Assembly: GCA_964626885.1 (NCBI GenBank)
Contig: CAZVJA010000049.1
Span: 1 to 28,812, forward strand
Length of the DNA: 28,812 bases
Reading direction: 5' to 3'
Source of the DNA: CAZVJA01 sp964626885
Lineage (GTDB): Bacteria > Planctomycetota > Planctomycetia > Planctomycetales > Planctomycetaceae
Shown one piece after another: positions 16,141 through 23,595 of the stretch (position 1 is its first letter; each line of letters starts with the position of its first letter). Under the pieces are notes generated by a model. That model saw only the letters and a list, made by a program, of their open reading frames with translations. It did not search any database and had not been told where the DNA came from. A program made the translations under genes and the position numbers.

Positions 16141-17031
16141 CTAAAACTCCGGCGGAACCGCGAAGGCCTGATCCAGGTTTTCGCCGACGGAGAGGAGCCA
16201 GCGTTCCCCTTCGGATTCGAGTACGACGTCGGAATCGGCGATGTCGACCACCGTCCCGTGGAAGTTGCCCACCTCGAGCGATTCCCCCTTATGCAAGCGG
16301 ACCGTCCGGTTGGACGTGCGAAGGTCGAACCAAGCTTCCAGTTTGTCGTTTCGGGAAGTGACACCAGACAGCCAGGTTTGTGCCGCCGGGTCGAGCAGGC
16401 CGCTGCCGGTGCCGAACAGATTTCGCCGGGGAATAACCCGATAGTCGTCCAGTGTGCGCGATGCAAACTGGGGCGCGATGCCGGCGGGAAGTTTATCCTT
16501 GTGCTCCGCACCCGGGAGGATCAATGCCTCGATGGCGATCGACAAGTCGAGCCGGCCTTTGTCTCGCAAAGGGGTGATGCCGAGCGATTGAATCTGGTGC
16601 AGATGGTCCGTTTTGTAAAAATCGTACAGAAACCGGGTGAGCTGCTCGAGCGTTCCCTGACCGCGAACAGAGAAAGAGAGAGCCTTGTACAACCCGCGAC
16701 GATTCACAGCCGAACCGGAATCGACGTTGGGAGATTCGATGCCGGCGGCGCGGACTCGTTCGACGAGCCATGCGAGGTACAACGAACGCGAGATTTCCGG
16801 ATCTGCGGGGAGCGACCGCTCGTTCCATTCTTCAATCTGGTGCTTGATTTTGCGGGCTCTGCGGAGATCTTGCTCTCGCTTCGCGATCTTCGTATTCAGC
16901 TCTTCTGTGCGATTGTTGGCTTCAGTAAGCGGAGTGTCATAGTAATTTGTGTACGCATAATCTCCCCCCATGTAGAGTACGACTGCTCCCAGAAGCATGA
17001 TCAAGAGTTTCTGGCGCTTATCGGGAGTCAT
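16141..17031 (-). CDS. PilO/GspM-like platform protein with GspC/PilP-like C-terminus
   Basis: This protein has 296 residues. ATG at 17031 overlaps the previous gene's TGA (ATGA). A short cytoplasmic n-region leads into one membrane helix (LLIMLLGAVVLYMG, about residues 9-22). A periplasmic coiled coil follows (TEELNTKIAKREQDLRRAR), then a ferredoxin-like PilO/GspM domain (about 85-175; YKALSFSVRGQGTLEQLTRF, then LDLSIAIEALIL). After about residue 190 a second module begins with YRVIPRRNLFGTG. It continues with a strand series ending VDIADSDVVLESEGERWLL. This resembles the homology region of GspC and PilP, which contacts the secretin's first N-domains. No separate gspC is present in the locus, so one protein may do both jobs. 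The PilO part is fairly secure; the GspC/PilP part rests on pattern only. Confidence 0.75.
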   Translation of the reverse strand: MTPDKRQKLLIMLLGAVVLYMGGDYAYTNYYDTPLTEANNRTEELNTKIAKREQDLRRARKIKHQIEEWNERSLPADPEISRSLYLAWLVERVRAAGIESPNVDSGSAVNRRGLYKALSFSVRGQGTLEQLTRFLYDFYKTDHLHQIQSLGITPLRDKGRLDLSIAIEALILPGAEHKDKLPAGIAPQFASRTLDDYRVIPRRNLFGTGSGLLDPAAQTWLSGVTSRNDKLEAWFDLRTSNRTVRLHKGESLEVGNFHGTVVDIADSDVVLESEGERWLLSVGENLDQAFAVPPEF

Positions 17032-18638
17032 GGCTGCGTCTCCGTCCTGGCGTCAGAGGATGCGGTATCGGGCTGGCGCGACGCCGCCTGCCGGATCTCA
17101 TTTCTTGTCGAACCCTTCTGTTGGCCACGACCAGCCGTTGCTTTCTGGTTCGTTTCAGCCGAATTCTTCGTGAGGTCGGCTGCATGATCGCCCCCCGCGA
17201 CATAAATCGATGTCTCGAAATGCCACGCGTACGATTTCTCCTGCAGGCGCTCCTGGACCCGCGGGGTCTGGATTTCGTGGTGGTCGTCACGGATGTTGTT
17301 GCCGATGCGCTCGACGACCGCCGGCTCGCGCGCCTGCCCCTGCAGCGTAATCACTCCTCCGCCGCCGCGCGACGGGGACATCGACATCCGTAGCACGATG
17401 GCATCTCGGCCCGAGGGATAACGGACGGACAGTTCCTTCAACTCGTCCAGCCAATTCACCCCCCCTTGTTCCCACTCATCGATGGACGATGCAAGCTGTC
17501 GCGATTTGTCGAGTCGTTTAAATTCGGCATCGAGCTCTTTTAACTGCGAACCGAGCTGTTCGTTCGTCGTTTCTACTTCCGACAGATCGCTCCAGGCCCA
17601 TCCCCCCGCCAGAATGAGGGCCAATGCGGCTCCCGCGGCAATCATAGTCACCGGTCGTCGACGGCTCGCGACCTTCGGAGCACGGCGCGGATGCAGTAGA
17701 TCGACCGCATGCGGCGTTCCAGAAGATTCATCGAGCAGCATCCCCAGCAACGACGCGAATCGGCCGGAATCGGCCGGGACGACTTCGGGTGCTGCTCCAA
17801 CCATGGAAAAAGGATCGAAGCTCTGCACGGCGAGCGACGATTCCCGCTCGATCGCTTCGATGAGTTCCCGCCGTTCGTCTGCACGGCCGAATAAGTAGAT
17901 TCCCGCGATGTTCAGTCCGCCGAGTGCATCAGCCGGGGCGAGCACGACCGTCCGTCGAATCTCCGTCGCCAGGCGCTCCGCCATGACCGTGGCATCGCCC
18001 GAAGGGAGCCGCAGTGTCCGGGTGAAGACGATCCGCCTTTCGGAAACTAGCGTAAGGTCCGCCGCATCATCGACGACGTTGACCAGCAGCCAGCTCATGT
18101 CCGCGGCTGGTGTATAACGCAGAAAAAGGGATGCGGACGCAAACGGACGAAAGACCACCCGTTGCGGCACCACTCCGGCGGATTCGCAAACGTTTTTGAT
18201 CGAGCGCAGTTGCTCGGGAACCATCGCCACCGCGCGCACCTTTCGCGGTTCGTCGCCCGTCGCCGGTGCCTGCACAAAATCGATAGCGGAATCTTCCGTA
18301 ACGGCGGGCGATTCCCGCATCGCCTGATTGAGGACCATTTCGGGCAATTCGCGATCCGCCGCCGGTGGGAGCGTCAGTTCCAGGAATTCGACCAGGGACC
18401 GATCCACACCAACAAGCGTGGCGACTCTTCCGAGCCGATTTCCGGCGAGTGTCTCGCGCAGACGTTCTCCGAGAGACGGCACGGAAGAGGGTGATTCCGC
18501 CGCGGGCGACGTTCCGTCGGAGGCCGTTTCGAGCGTCACCGATCCGATTGCTTCAATTTCCAGCATCGAACCGCGACCCGACGCGATGACGTATCGCGCT
18601 TCGTGATGAGTCCAGTCGAGTGCAAGAAATCGAGCCAT
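17028..18638 (-). CDS. pilM: PilM–PilN-like fusion in the GspL position
   Basis: This protein has 536 residues. The start at 18638 has AGGAAG about 11 nt upstream, overlapping the gspK stop region. Residues 1-325 form a PilM/GspL-type actin-like cytoplasmic domain: FLALDWTHHEARYVIA at the N-terminus, LVGVDRSLVEFLELTLPP, LLVNVVDDAADLTLV, and GIYLFGRADE. A transmembrane helix follows at about 331-352 (MIAAGAALALILAGGWAW). A PilN-like periplasmic part then contains a coiled coil (LGSQLKELDAEFKRLDKS) and a small alpha/beta domain (DAIVLRMSMSP, then GVITLQGQAREPAVVERIGN). The tail is Gln/Thr/Ala-rich. In T2SS, GspL has this same cytoplasm-membrane-periplasm plan and tethers GspE to the platform; in type IV pili PilM and PilN are separate proteins. 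Its last base pairs overlap the next gene. Confidence 0.85.
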   Translation of the reverse strand: MARFLALDWTHHEARYVIASGRGSMLEIEAIGSVTLETASDGTSPAAESPSSVPSLGERLRETLAGNRLGRVATLVGVDRSLVEFLELTLPPAADRELPEMVLNQAMRESPAVTEDSAIDFVQAPATGDEPRKVRAVAMVPEQLRSIKNVCESAGVVPQRVVFRPFASASLFLRYTPAADMSWLLVNVVDDAADLTLVSERRIVFTRTLRLPSGDATVMAERLATEIRRTVVLAPADALGGLNIAGIYLFGRADERRELIEAIERESSLAVQSFDPFSMVGAAPEVVPADSGRFASLLGMLLDESSGTPHAVDLLHPRRAPKVASRRRPVTMIAAGAALALILAGGWAWSDLSEVETTNEQLGSQLKELDAEFKRLDKSRQLASSIDEWEQGGVNWLDELKELSVRYPSGRDAIVLRMSMSPSRGGGGVITLQGQAREPAVVERIGNNIRDDHHEIQTPRVQERLQEKSYAWHFETSIYVAGGDHAADLTKNSAETNQKATAGRGQQKGSTRNEIRQAASRQPDTASSDARTETQP

Positions 18639-18652
18639 GTCTAAAATTCTTC

Positions 18653-20344
18653 CTATCGGGAGCGGGTCGAATCGGAAACGGCCCCGGCCTGGGTGAGAAT
18701 TGAGCGCCGACGGTTGGGTGTACCGGGAGTGTCTCTCACACCGCCGGCGGTCGGCTGTTCCACTCCAATGTCCTCAACGGTGTACTTCATTCCGAGCGAC
18801 CTCAGATCTTTCCAGTATACCGAGCGGGCAGGGCGCGTTGTGGCGTCGATGAGGAATTCCGTCCGAGTGGTTGGCCCCACCTGATCGAAAAACCCTATGA
18901 TTTCGGCCCGATGCACGTCACCCCCTCCGGTCAGATAGGGGAGCAAAAGTCGCATTTTGGCAAGATCGACCAGCCCGTCGATCAACAGCCAAGTGGGATG
19001 CCGCCGACCGATCCGGTCCCCAGCCACCTGATTCTTTCTGGCGGATACTACCTGCTCGACCAAGGAACGATCGAACCCGGGAACGGCGGAGAGCACGAGG
19101 GGCGAGGCTTCATTGATATTCACCCGACCGTAGAGGACCGGGACCGCCTCCACGGTTGCTTCATCAAGCAGCTTCGGCAACTCTTGGCGCATCGCCTCTC
19201 GATCACCCAACAACGGGCTGACGACGATCGTCGGCTGCAAGCCGGTGGAGTTTGGTACCGAGACGCGTGCGTCAACAAGATCGAGCAACGAGACAATCTG
19301 AAAACGTGCCGGATTGCCGGGATTCACTTCCACGGTGGAGGCATCGACTCCCGTCTGTTTACCAGGGTTCGGTCCAAATTGGCGATAGAGCAAAACAAAT
19401 CGGGCCAATCGCTCGTCAAACCGTTCCGCGAGCGATTGCCGCAATTTCGCAAGGTCGGCTTCGTTCATGTTGATTCGCGGTTCGCCACGGCTGTTTTCAT
19501 TTCTCTCCGCGCTCGAGAGCGTCAGCAGGGATGACCAGGGGATCTTTCCTGCCGATGCCGAAGTCAAACCGTCAGAGAAGCGCGATCCGCCGAATTCCGA
19601 TGAAGCGTCGAAACCTGATAATGAATCGGACATGTCACCGGATAATCCGGGAGTTGAAGCTCCAAATAACTGTTCCCGTGTCACCCCTTTCACGAGGAGC
19701 AGTTCTTCGAGGGATTCGGGCAGACCGTTGCGCGGCGCGTAAGGGGGATCGAGCCCGGCGTAGTAGTCGGCCTCAGCGCCATTTTCACGGTCCTGGGAAT
19801 CCGAATCGATCCAATCGAGCAGCGAATCCGCAATCGCGGAGGTCATGCCGGGCAAGGCCAACAGAGCGCGACGTCCTGCACCAGGCTGGATGCGGTCCCA
19901 TTGAAGCACGGCTGCCAGATTTAATCGTGCTGACTCATTCTCGACGCCGAATCGCAGCAGCGGCTCACTCTCGTCTTCCCTCTGCTCGTAGATCACGCTG
20001 AATCGCCCGTTATTTCCGGAGATCTCGTCCTCGAGCACGGACACGGCCCGGAAGACTTCCGGATTATCGCTGGTGCCGCCGGCGTCGTCGCGGACTTCGC
20101 TCGGCTGTTCGAGGAAGGCATTGAGAAATTCTTCTCCCGAGGAAAGGATTGCCTGAGCTTGCAATTCCTCACCACGAAGTGCGACCCCTTTTTTTTCGGT
20201 GAGCATGAATGCGACGAAGCTGAACCCCGCCAGGGCGATGATTGTCACCACGACCAGCACGATCACCAGCACGATTCCGCGCCGTCTGAAAGAGGAACGC
20301 GTGTGCCGACGCTTCGTTGGAGATTGATGAGAGAACAAATTCAT
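18653..20344 (-). CDS. gspK: Type II secretion minor pseudopilin GspK
   Basis: This protein has 563 residues; GspK is usually about 320. ATG at 20344 overlaps the gspJ stop (ATGA). Upstream in-frame codons reach further but lie inside gspJ. The leader SSFRRRG is followed by the hydrophobic helix IVLVIVLVVVTIIALAGFSF. As in other GspK proteins there is Gly before the cleavage point but no Glu at +5, as expected of the pseudopilus tip subunit. The GspK-type helical motifs are present: ADYYAGLDPPYAPRNGLP with SLEELLLVKGVTREQLFG, and a later helix-hairpin-helix VNINEASPLVLSAVPGF. Insertions between these account for the extra length. A run of eight A then four G on the coding strand (plus positions 20196-20185) lies just after the membrane helix. 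Confidence 0.9.
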   Translation of the reverse strand: MNLFSHQSPTKRRHTRSSFRRRGIVLVIVLVVVTIIALAGFSFVAFMLTEKKGVALRGEELQAQAILSSGEEFLNAFLEQPSEVRDDAGGTSDNPEVFRAVSVLEDEISGNNGRFSVIYEQREDESEPLLRFGVENESARLNLAAVLQWDRIQPGAGRRALLALPGMTSAIADSLLDWIDSDSQDRENGAEADYYAGLDPPYAPRNGLPESLEELLLVKGVTREQLFGASTPGLSGDMSDSLSGFDASSEFGGSRFSDGLTSASAGKIPWSSLLTLSSAERNENSRGEPRINMNEADLAKLRQSLAERFDERLARFVLLYRQFGPNPGKQTGVDASTVEVNPGNPARFQIVSLLDLVDARVSVPNSTGLQPTIVVSPLLGDREAMRQELPKLLDEATVEAVPVLYGRVNINEASPLVLSAVPGFDRSLVEQVVSARKNQVAGDRIGRRHPTWLLIDGLVDLAKMRLLLPYLTGGGDVHRAEIIGFFDQVGPTTRTEFLIDATTRPARSVYWKDLRSLGMKYTVEDIGVEQPTAGGVRDTPGTPNRRRSILTQAGAVSDSTRSR

Positions 20345-21540
20345 CGGTTCCCGCTCCGCTGTGTGCTGGTAACACCAATTCGGGAAGTGAAAGAACCCTG
20401 CTGCTGGCCCGGCGTGGTAGCCGCCGCATCGCGATGGGCCGAGGGGAGTGCTATCACCTGGCGATAATAGGGACGATGAGTCTCGGTCAGAGTGCCGGAT
20501 GCATCTGTCTCCGACTCCTGGCGTTTTTGGTTGGGTTGAACGAGTTCGGAACTGGTGCCGTCGACTGGCTGGCGCGCTCGAGGCTTCCAGCGCTCCGGCG
20601 GAGGGCTGAGCAGCAACGTCACCTCCACCGCGGCCGGTAACGACTTTCGCGCGAGGCTGTCCCATTCATCCAGCCAATCGCGGCCGTCGAAATAGCGAAA
20701 TGTGCAATGAGTCACTTCGGGAACATACATGGACGATCCGGCTGGGAGCGACGCAAGTCCGTCGGACGAGGTGAGCCCAATCCGTTCCACGGTTTCCTGA
20801 AGACGCGATTCCGCGCCTGCAGCGGCCGTTTCTCCTCGCGTGCGGCGTGACTGTTGGCTCCCTTCGGCGAAGGCCCGCCAATCGAGTTCGACTCGCACCA
20901 ATCCGGGCGGGGCCTTGCGGTCAGTTTCTCGCTCCTCTCGAGGTTCCTCGTACGAATAGAGGATCGTCCGCAATTCCGGAACGGTCGGGGTTCGCATGCC
21001 GTTCTCGAGTTCTTCCGAATCCTCGTGTTCAGCTGTACTCTCGTCGGGAGTCAGCGGCTGGATGATTTCCATCTTAAGAACGTGGGATGTCCCCACGAGG
21101 CCGAACTTGGGAAGTTCCGCCCCATTCGAATTTCTGGTCAACCGATTCATGACGGTTAACGGATCAGCGGATGGCGATGCGCTGGTCATCAATGCTGTCC
21201 CGCTCTCCGCGGGTGGGGATGCGAATAACGACTGGCTGCCAGTTACGGGGCCAGCATGGCTGCCGGTTTGTGCCGGCGCCGGTGGAGGAGCGGCTGCAAT
21301 GCCATGCAGATCTTCCGCCAATTGTTGCGCCAGGGCTCGCACAAGTTGCGACTGTTCGGTCTTCGATTGCCCAGTCTCGAAGAGCCGCATGTAGGTATTG
21401 AACAGGCTCCATAAACCTGCCAGCAGAACGGCCGAGAGGAGAGACGTAAGCAACAGCTCCAACAACGTGAAGCCGGCGCGCATCTTTTGCCGATCTTGGC
21501 CAGGACGAACGTGGAACTTCTGTCGACGGTGAGTTTTCAT
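20341..21540 (-). CDS. gspJ: Type II secretion minor pseudopilin GspJ, enlarged
   Basis: This protein has 399 residues from ATG 21540, about twice the family norm. The prepilin signal is KMRAG then FTLLELLLTSLLSAVLLAG, with Gly at -1, Phe at +1 and Glu at +5, the recognition site for prepilin peptidase. The leader is 23 residues long from this start; an ATG at 21483 would shorten it to 4. The frame is open further upstream, but that part overlaps gspI and has no pilin character. The body shows the GspJ pattern of an early helix (SQLVRALAQQLAEDLHGIA), a mid-protein strand region (TILYSYEEP) and FRYFDGRDWLDEWDS, a typical GspJ signature, before a Pro/Arg/Ser-rich tail. GspJ is part of the pseudopilus tip with H, I and K. 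A 158-nt gap separates it from gspI; GACAT-CCG-ATGTC (21579-21591) is a small hairpin there. Confidence 0.88.
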   Translation of the reverse strand: MKTHRRQKFHVRPGQDRQKMRAGFTLLELLLTSLLSAVLLAGLWSLFNTYMRLFETGQSKTEQSQLVRALAQQLAEDLHGIAAAPPPAPAQTGSHAGPVTGSQSLFASPPAESGTALMTSASPSADPLTVMNRLTRNSNGAELPKFGLVGTSHVLKMEIIQPLTPDESTAEHEDSEELENGMRTPTVPELRTILYSYEEPREERETDRKAPPGLVRVELDWRAFAEGSQQSRRTRGETAAAGAESRLQETVERIGLTSSDGLASLPAGSSMYVPEVTHCTFRYFDGRDWLDEWDSLARKSLPAAVEVTLLLSPPPERWKPRARQPVDGTSSELVQPNQKRQESETDASGTLTETHRPYYRQVIALPSAHRDAAATTPGQQQGSFTSRIGVTSTQRSGNR

Positions 21541-21698
21541 CGGGGTGTTGTCGCGCCGAATTGGCGTGTCCGCGTGGGGACATCCGATGTCGCAAATTGT
21601 GTCTGGCCCGGCGATGCTCCCTCGCGGCTGCGAACCCAACGAATCAGAGAGAACTGCTTGCGCGCGTGATGTTCGGCTTCGAGTTGCCGCCGCTGCGA

Positions 21699-22034
21699 CT
21701 ATTGCGGGGTCACCGTGACCTTTAGTGAGACGAGTTGCTCCATTCCCGGAATATCCGACTGGTTCACCGGCTCGATCTCGACGGAATAAACCCAATCCGG
21801 ATCTTCCTCCACCGGTTCTTCATCCACGTCGGTAAACGGCAGGACTCCGGAAAGGATTTCGTTCAGCTTATTACCGCACAAAATCTGCGCGGCAGCGAGC
21901 TCGCGCGCGGAACTTGACTGCCGCCTCCCAATGCCGGCCAATTCTCCCAGCACGATGACGCTCGCCAACAGAATGCTGGTTGCCACCAGCACTTCCATCA
22001 GCGAGAAGCCGTCCCGCGAGGTTCGGGAAATCAT
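21699..22034 (-). CDS. gspI: Type II secretion minor pseudopilin GspI
   Basis: This protein has 111 residues, the usual GspI size. ATG at 22034 shares one base with the gspH stop (TAATG). A short 9-residue leader ending in Gly is followed by FSLMEVLVATSILLASVIVL, with Glu at +5. The segment after the helix (ELAAAQILCGNKLNEILSG) matches the GspI pattern in which residues near LA..KL pack against GspJ and GspK. The remainder is an acidic loop and a final strand (LVSLKVTVTP). GspI is thought to nucleate assembly of the tip complex. Identification is also supported by its place between gspH and gspJ. Confidence 0.92.
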   Translation of the reverse strand: MISRTSRDGFSLMEVLVATSILLASVIVLGELAGIGRRQSSSARELAAAQILCGNKLNEILSGVLPFTDVDEEPVEEDPDWVYSVEIEPVNQSDIPGMEQLVSLKVTVTPQ

Positions 22035-22702
22035 TACCGTGACTCTTTATGGCGCTCCGGCTCGCCGATCGTGGGGATGCCGGTCAATCCGCGCAGAGCC
22101 ACTGCGATTTCGACGTCCTTCTTCCCCTTCAGCCGGATCGTTGCGTCGGAAGTCCGGCCGTTGGGATAGAAGAGAATCGGAGTCGACCATTCGGCGGCAT
22201 CCTCTTCCTGGGAGACCACGTCTTCGTTTGCACGAGCTTTGGTCTTTTCCAGTGATGCTTGGGCAGCCTCTTCTGCCTGCTCTTCGTGCAGATCGCAGAA
22301 CTGAACTCCGTCCGGAAGCTCTCGGCGAGAACGGGCCTCATCTTCCTCGGTCATGGCTGGCGATTGGTCATCACTCACGGAGACCTTGGAAAGTGCAGCG
22401 GGGCTGTTGCCAGTTCGCGGCTTGGCTGCGACGACCGGCACGACCTCGAAGACATTCGATTCCGGTTGAAAGCGAAACTGCTGCGGTACGCCGGTTTCGA
22501 TTGCGGTGTGTCTGGCCTTCACCAATTCCACGCGGATCTGGCGGGCGGCGCTCACCAGTTGGCTTTTGCCGAGAGGTGAGCGAAGCATCGGCCAACTGGC
22601 GGCCACCATGACCACCAGCAGCCCCTGGACCATCAACATTTCAAACAGCGTATATCCACCGCGCTCGGTGCGGCTCGGTCGTGATTGTCGTGAAGTTCGC
22701 AT
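22034..22702 (-). CDS. gspH: Type II secretion minor pseudopilin GspH
   Basis: This protein has 222 residues. A GAGGAG ribosome site (plus 22715-22710) sits 7 nt before ATG at 22702. The leader is 16 residues ending GG, and mature YTLFEMLMVQGLLVVMVAA has Glu at +5. The following helix and strands fit GspH: SAARQIRVELVKARHTAIET, QQFRFQPESNVFEVVPV, and a later ATIRLKGKKDVEIAVALRGL. The middle holds an unusually acidic, probably disordered insertion (about residues 110-165, rich in Glu, Ala and Lys). It would join the pseudopilus beneath the I-J-K tip. It is separated from gspG by 64 nt with no sign of a terminator. Confidence 0.9.
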   Translation of the reverse strand: MRTSRQSRPSRTERGGYTLFEMLMVQGLLVVMVAASWPMLRSPLGKSQLVSAARQIRVELVKARHTAIETGVPQQFRFQPESNVFEVVPVVAAKPRTGNSPAALSKVSVSDDQSPAMTEEDEARSRRELPDGVQFCDLHEEQAEEAAQASLEKTKARANEDVVSQEEDAAEWSTPILFYPNGRTSDATIRLKGKKDVEIAVALRGLTGIPTIGEPERHKESR

Positions 22703-22766
22703 TTCGCTACTCCTCGAAACAGAGGTTGTCGATCTTGAGTCGCGTTCCTGAACGTCGATTCACGAA

Positions 22767-23279
22767 CTAGCGCTGGACCTGCCGTGTTTGAGTTGTTGCG
22801 GCTTCCGGTCCTTCCTGTCCCTCTTCATCACGGACCCAGCTTACGATGTCATCCTCGGTGTTGTCCTCGCCATCCGGTCCAAAAGACCAGATATCCGGGT
22901 AACTGTCCTTGCCGTGAGTCGGGGGGTATTCGTACTGGTAGTCACGTCCCCACGGATCTTTTGGAATGGTTGACTTGGAGATGTACGGTCCTTCCCACTT
23001 GGAACTTTTGTCTTCCTCGGCCGGTGCTTCGACCAGTGCGGTCAAACCCTGCTCCGTCGATGGGAAGTCCTTCAAATCGATCGAGTAAGTTTCGAGCGAT
23101 GCCCGCAGCATGCCGATTTGCGATTTGGCGGCGTTGATGTCGGCCTTCTTGCGGCTGCCGAGAATCCGCGGACCCACCATCGACATGATGAGCACGAGGA
23201 TGGCCAGGACCACCAACATTTCGATCAAGGTGAAACCGCTACGGTGTGCCGACGTGTGGCGATTTTGACAGGTCTTCAT
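22767..23279 (-). CDS. gspG: Type II secretion major pseudopilin GspG
   Basis: This protein has 170 residues. The prepilin leader is 15 residues ending in SG, then FTLIEMLVVLAILVLIMSMV with Glu at +5. All GspG hallmarks are present: KKADINAAKSQIGMLRASL, LDTYS-like LETYSIDLKDFPS, TEQGLTALVEAP, and KDPWGRDYQYEYP. The calcium-binding C-terminal loop SFGPDGEDNTEDDI carries acidic ligands. Calcium stabilises GspG in characterised systems. The C-terminus carries an extra acidic/Gln-rich tail of about 20 residues. It forms the pseudopilus filament that pushes substrate through the secretin and needs much higher expression than the other subunits. Its strong ribosome site and the long preceding gap with tandem hairpins fit that need (inference). 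Confidence 0.96.
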   Translation of the reverse strand: MKTCQNRHTSAHRSGFTLIEMLVVLAILVLIMSMVGPRILGSRKKADINAAKSQIGMLRASLETYSIDLKDFPSTEQGLTALVEAPAEEDKSSKWEGPYISKSTIPKDPWGRDYQYEYPPTHGKDSYPDIWSFGPDGEDNTEDDIVSWVRDEEGQEGPEAATTQTRQVQR

Positions 23280-23287
23280 CGTCTCAT

Positions 23288-23295
23288 TCTCCTTT
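23288..23295 (-). promoter_or_regulatory. Strong ribosome binding site of gspG
   Basis: AAAGGAGA on the - strand lies 8 nt before ATG at 23279. It is among the best ribosome sites in the T2SS locus, which fits gspG encoding the major subunit. Confidence 0.7.
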
Positions 23296-23393
23296 GCAGC
23301 AATTCAATTCCCGCGAGCAGTGTCCGAAAAATCGGGGATGTTCTCGTGGAAATCTTCGTGTCATTACTTTCAGGTCCGCCTGCAGCCTAAAGC

Positions 23394-23425
23394 CGGGTTG
23401 ACCCGCAACGGATTCCCTTCCGTTG
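23394..23425 (-). promoter_or_regulatory. Tandem hairpins in the 316-nt gspF–gspG gap
   Basis: The gap 23280-23595 contains no convincing gene. In it two perfect inverted repeats abut: CGGGT-TG-ACCCG (23394-23405) and CAACGG-8 nt-CCGTTG (23406-23425). In the direction of transcription (- strand) neither is followed by a T-run, so they look like RNA-stabilising or processing stem-loops, not terminators. A further GTTTG-CT-CAAAC lies at 23489-23500. A separate promoter for gspG may also sit here, but I found no good -35/-10 pair. Confidence 0.4.
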
Positions 23426-23595
23426 TTTTCTAGACTTTCAACTTCCTTCTTTTTGTTGTGACGTTAACTCGTTGTGATGTTCAGCCAGGTTTGCTCAAAC
23501 TCGTGGTTAATGTTGTCGGTCAGGCAGGGGAGGCGTTGGATTGCTGGAGGCAGGTTTGCGTGGCGGTTTTAAAGGGGGGTTGTTCGAGGCGGGGG

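Noticed and set aside
16258..17187. + strand ORF of 309 codons across the PilO-like and PilM-like genes
   Set aside because: It is antisense to two well-supported genes and shows no domain or ribosome site.
20345..20665. N-terminal extension of gspK
   Set aside because: The frame is open, but the extra 107 residues lie inside gspJ and lack pilin character; ATG 20344 with the ATGA overlap and the prepilin-like leader is the better start.
21541..21795. N-terminal extension of gspJ
   Set aside because: It would overlap gspI and place the prepilin cleavage site more than 100 residues into the protein, which is unlike any prepilin.
23406..23429. Rho-independent terminator (hairpin plus TTTT) on the + strand
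   Set aside because: The T-run lies on the + side, but no + strand gene ends here; surrounding genes are all on the - strand, where the hairpin is not followed by T.
11082..23472. Repeated 14-mer GACGTTAACTCGTT at about 11082 and 23459
   Set aside because: About one chance repeat of this length is expected in a window this size; one copy is inside a coding region and there is no symmetry between contexts.
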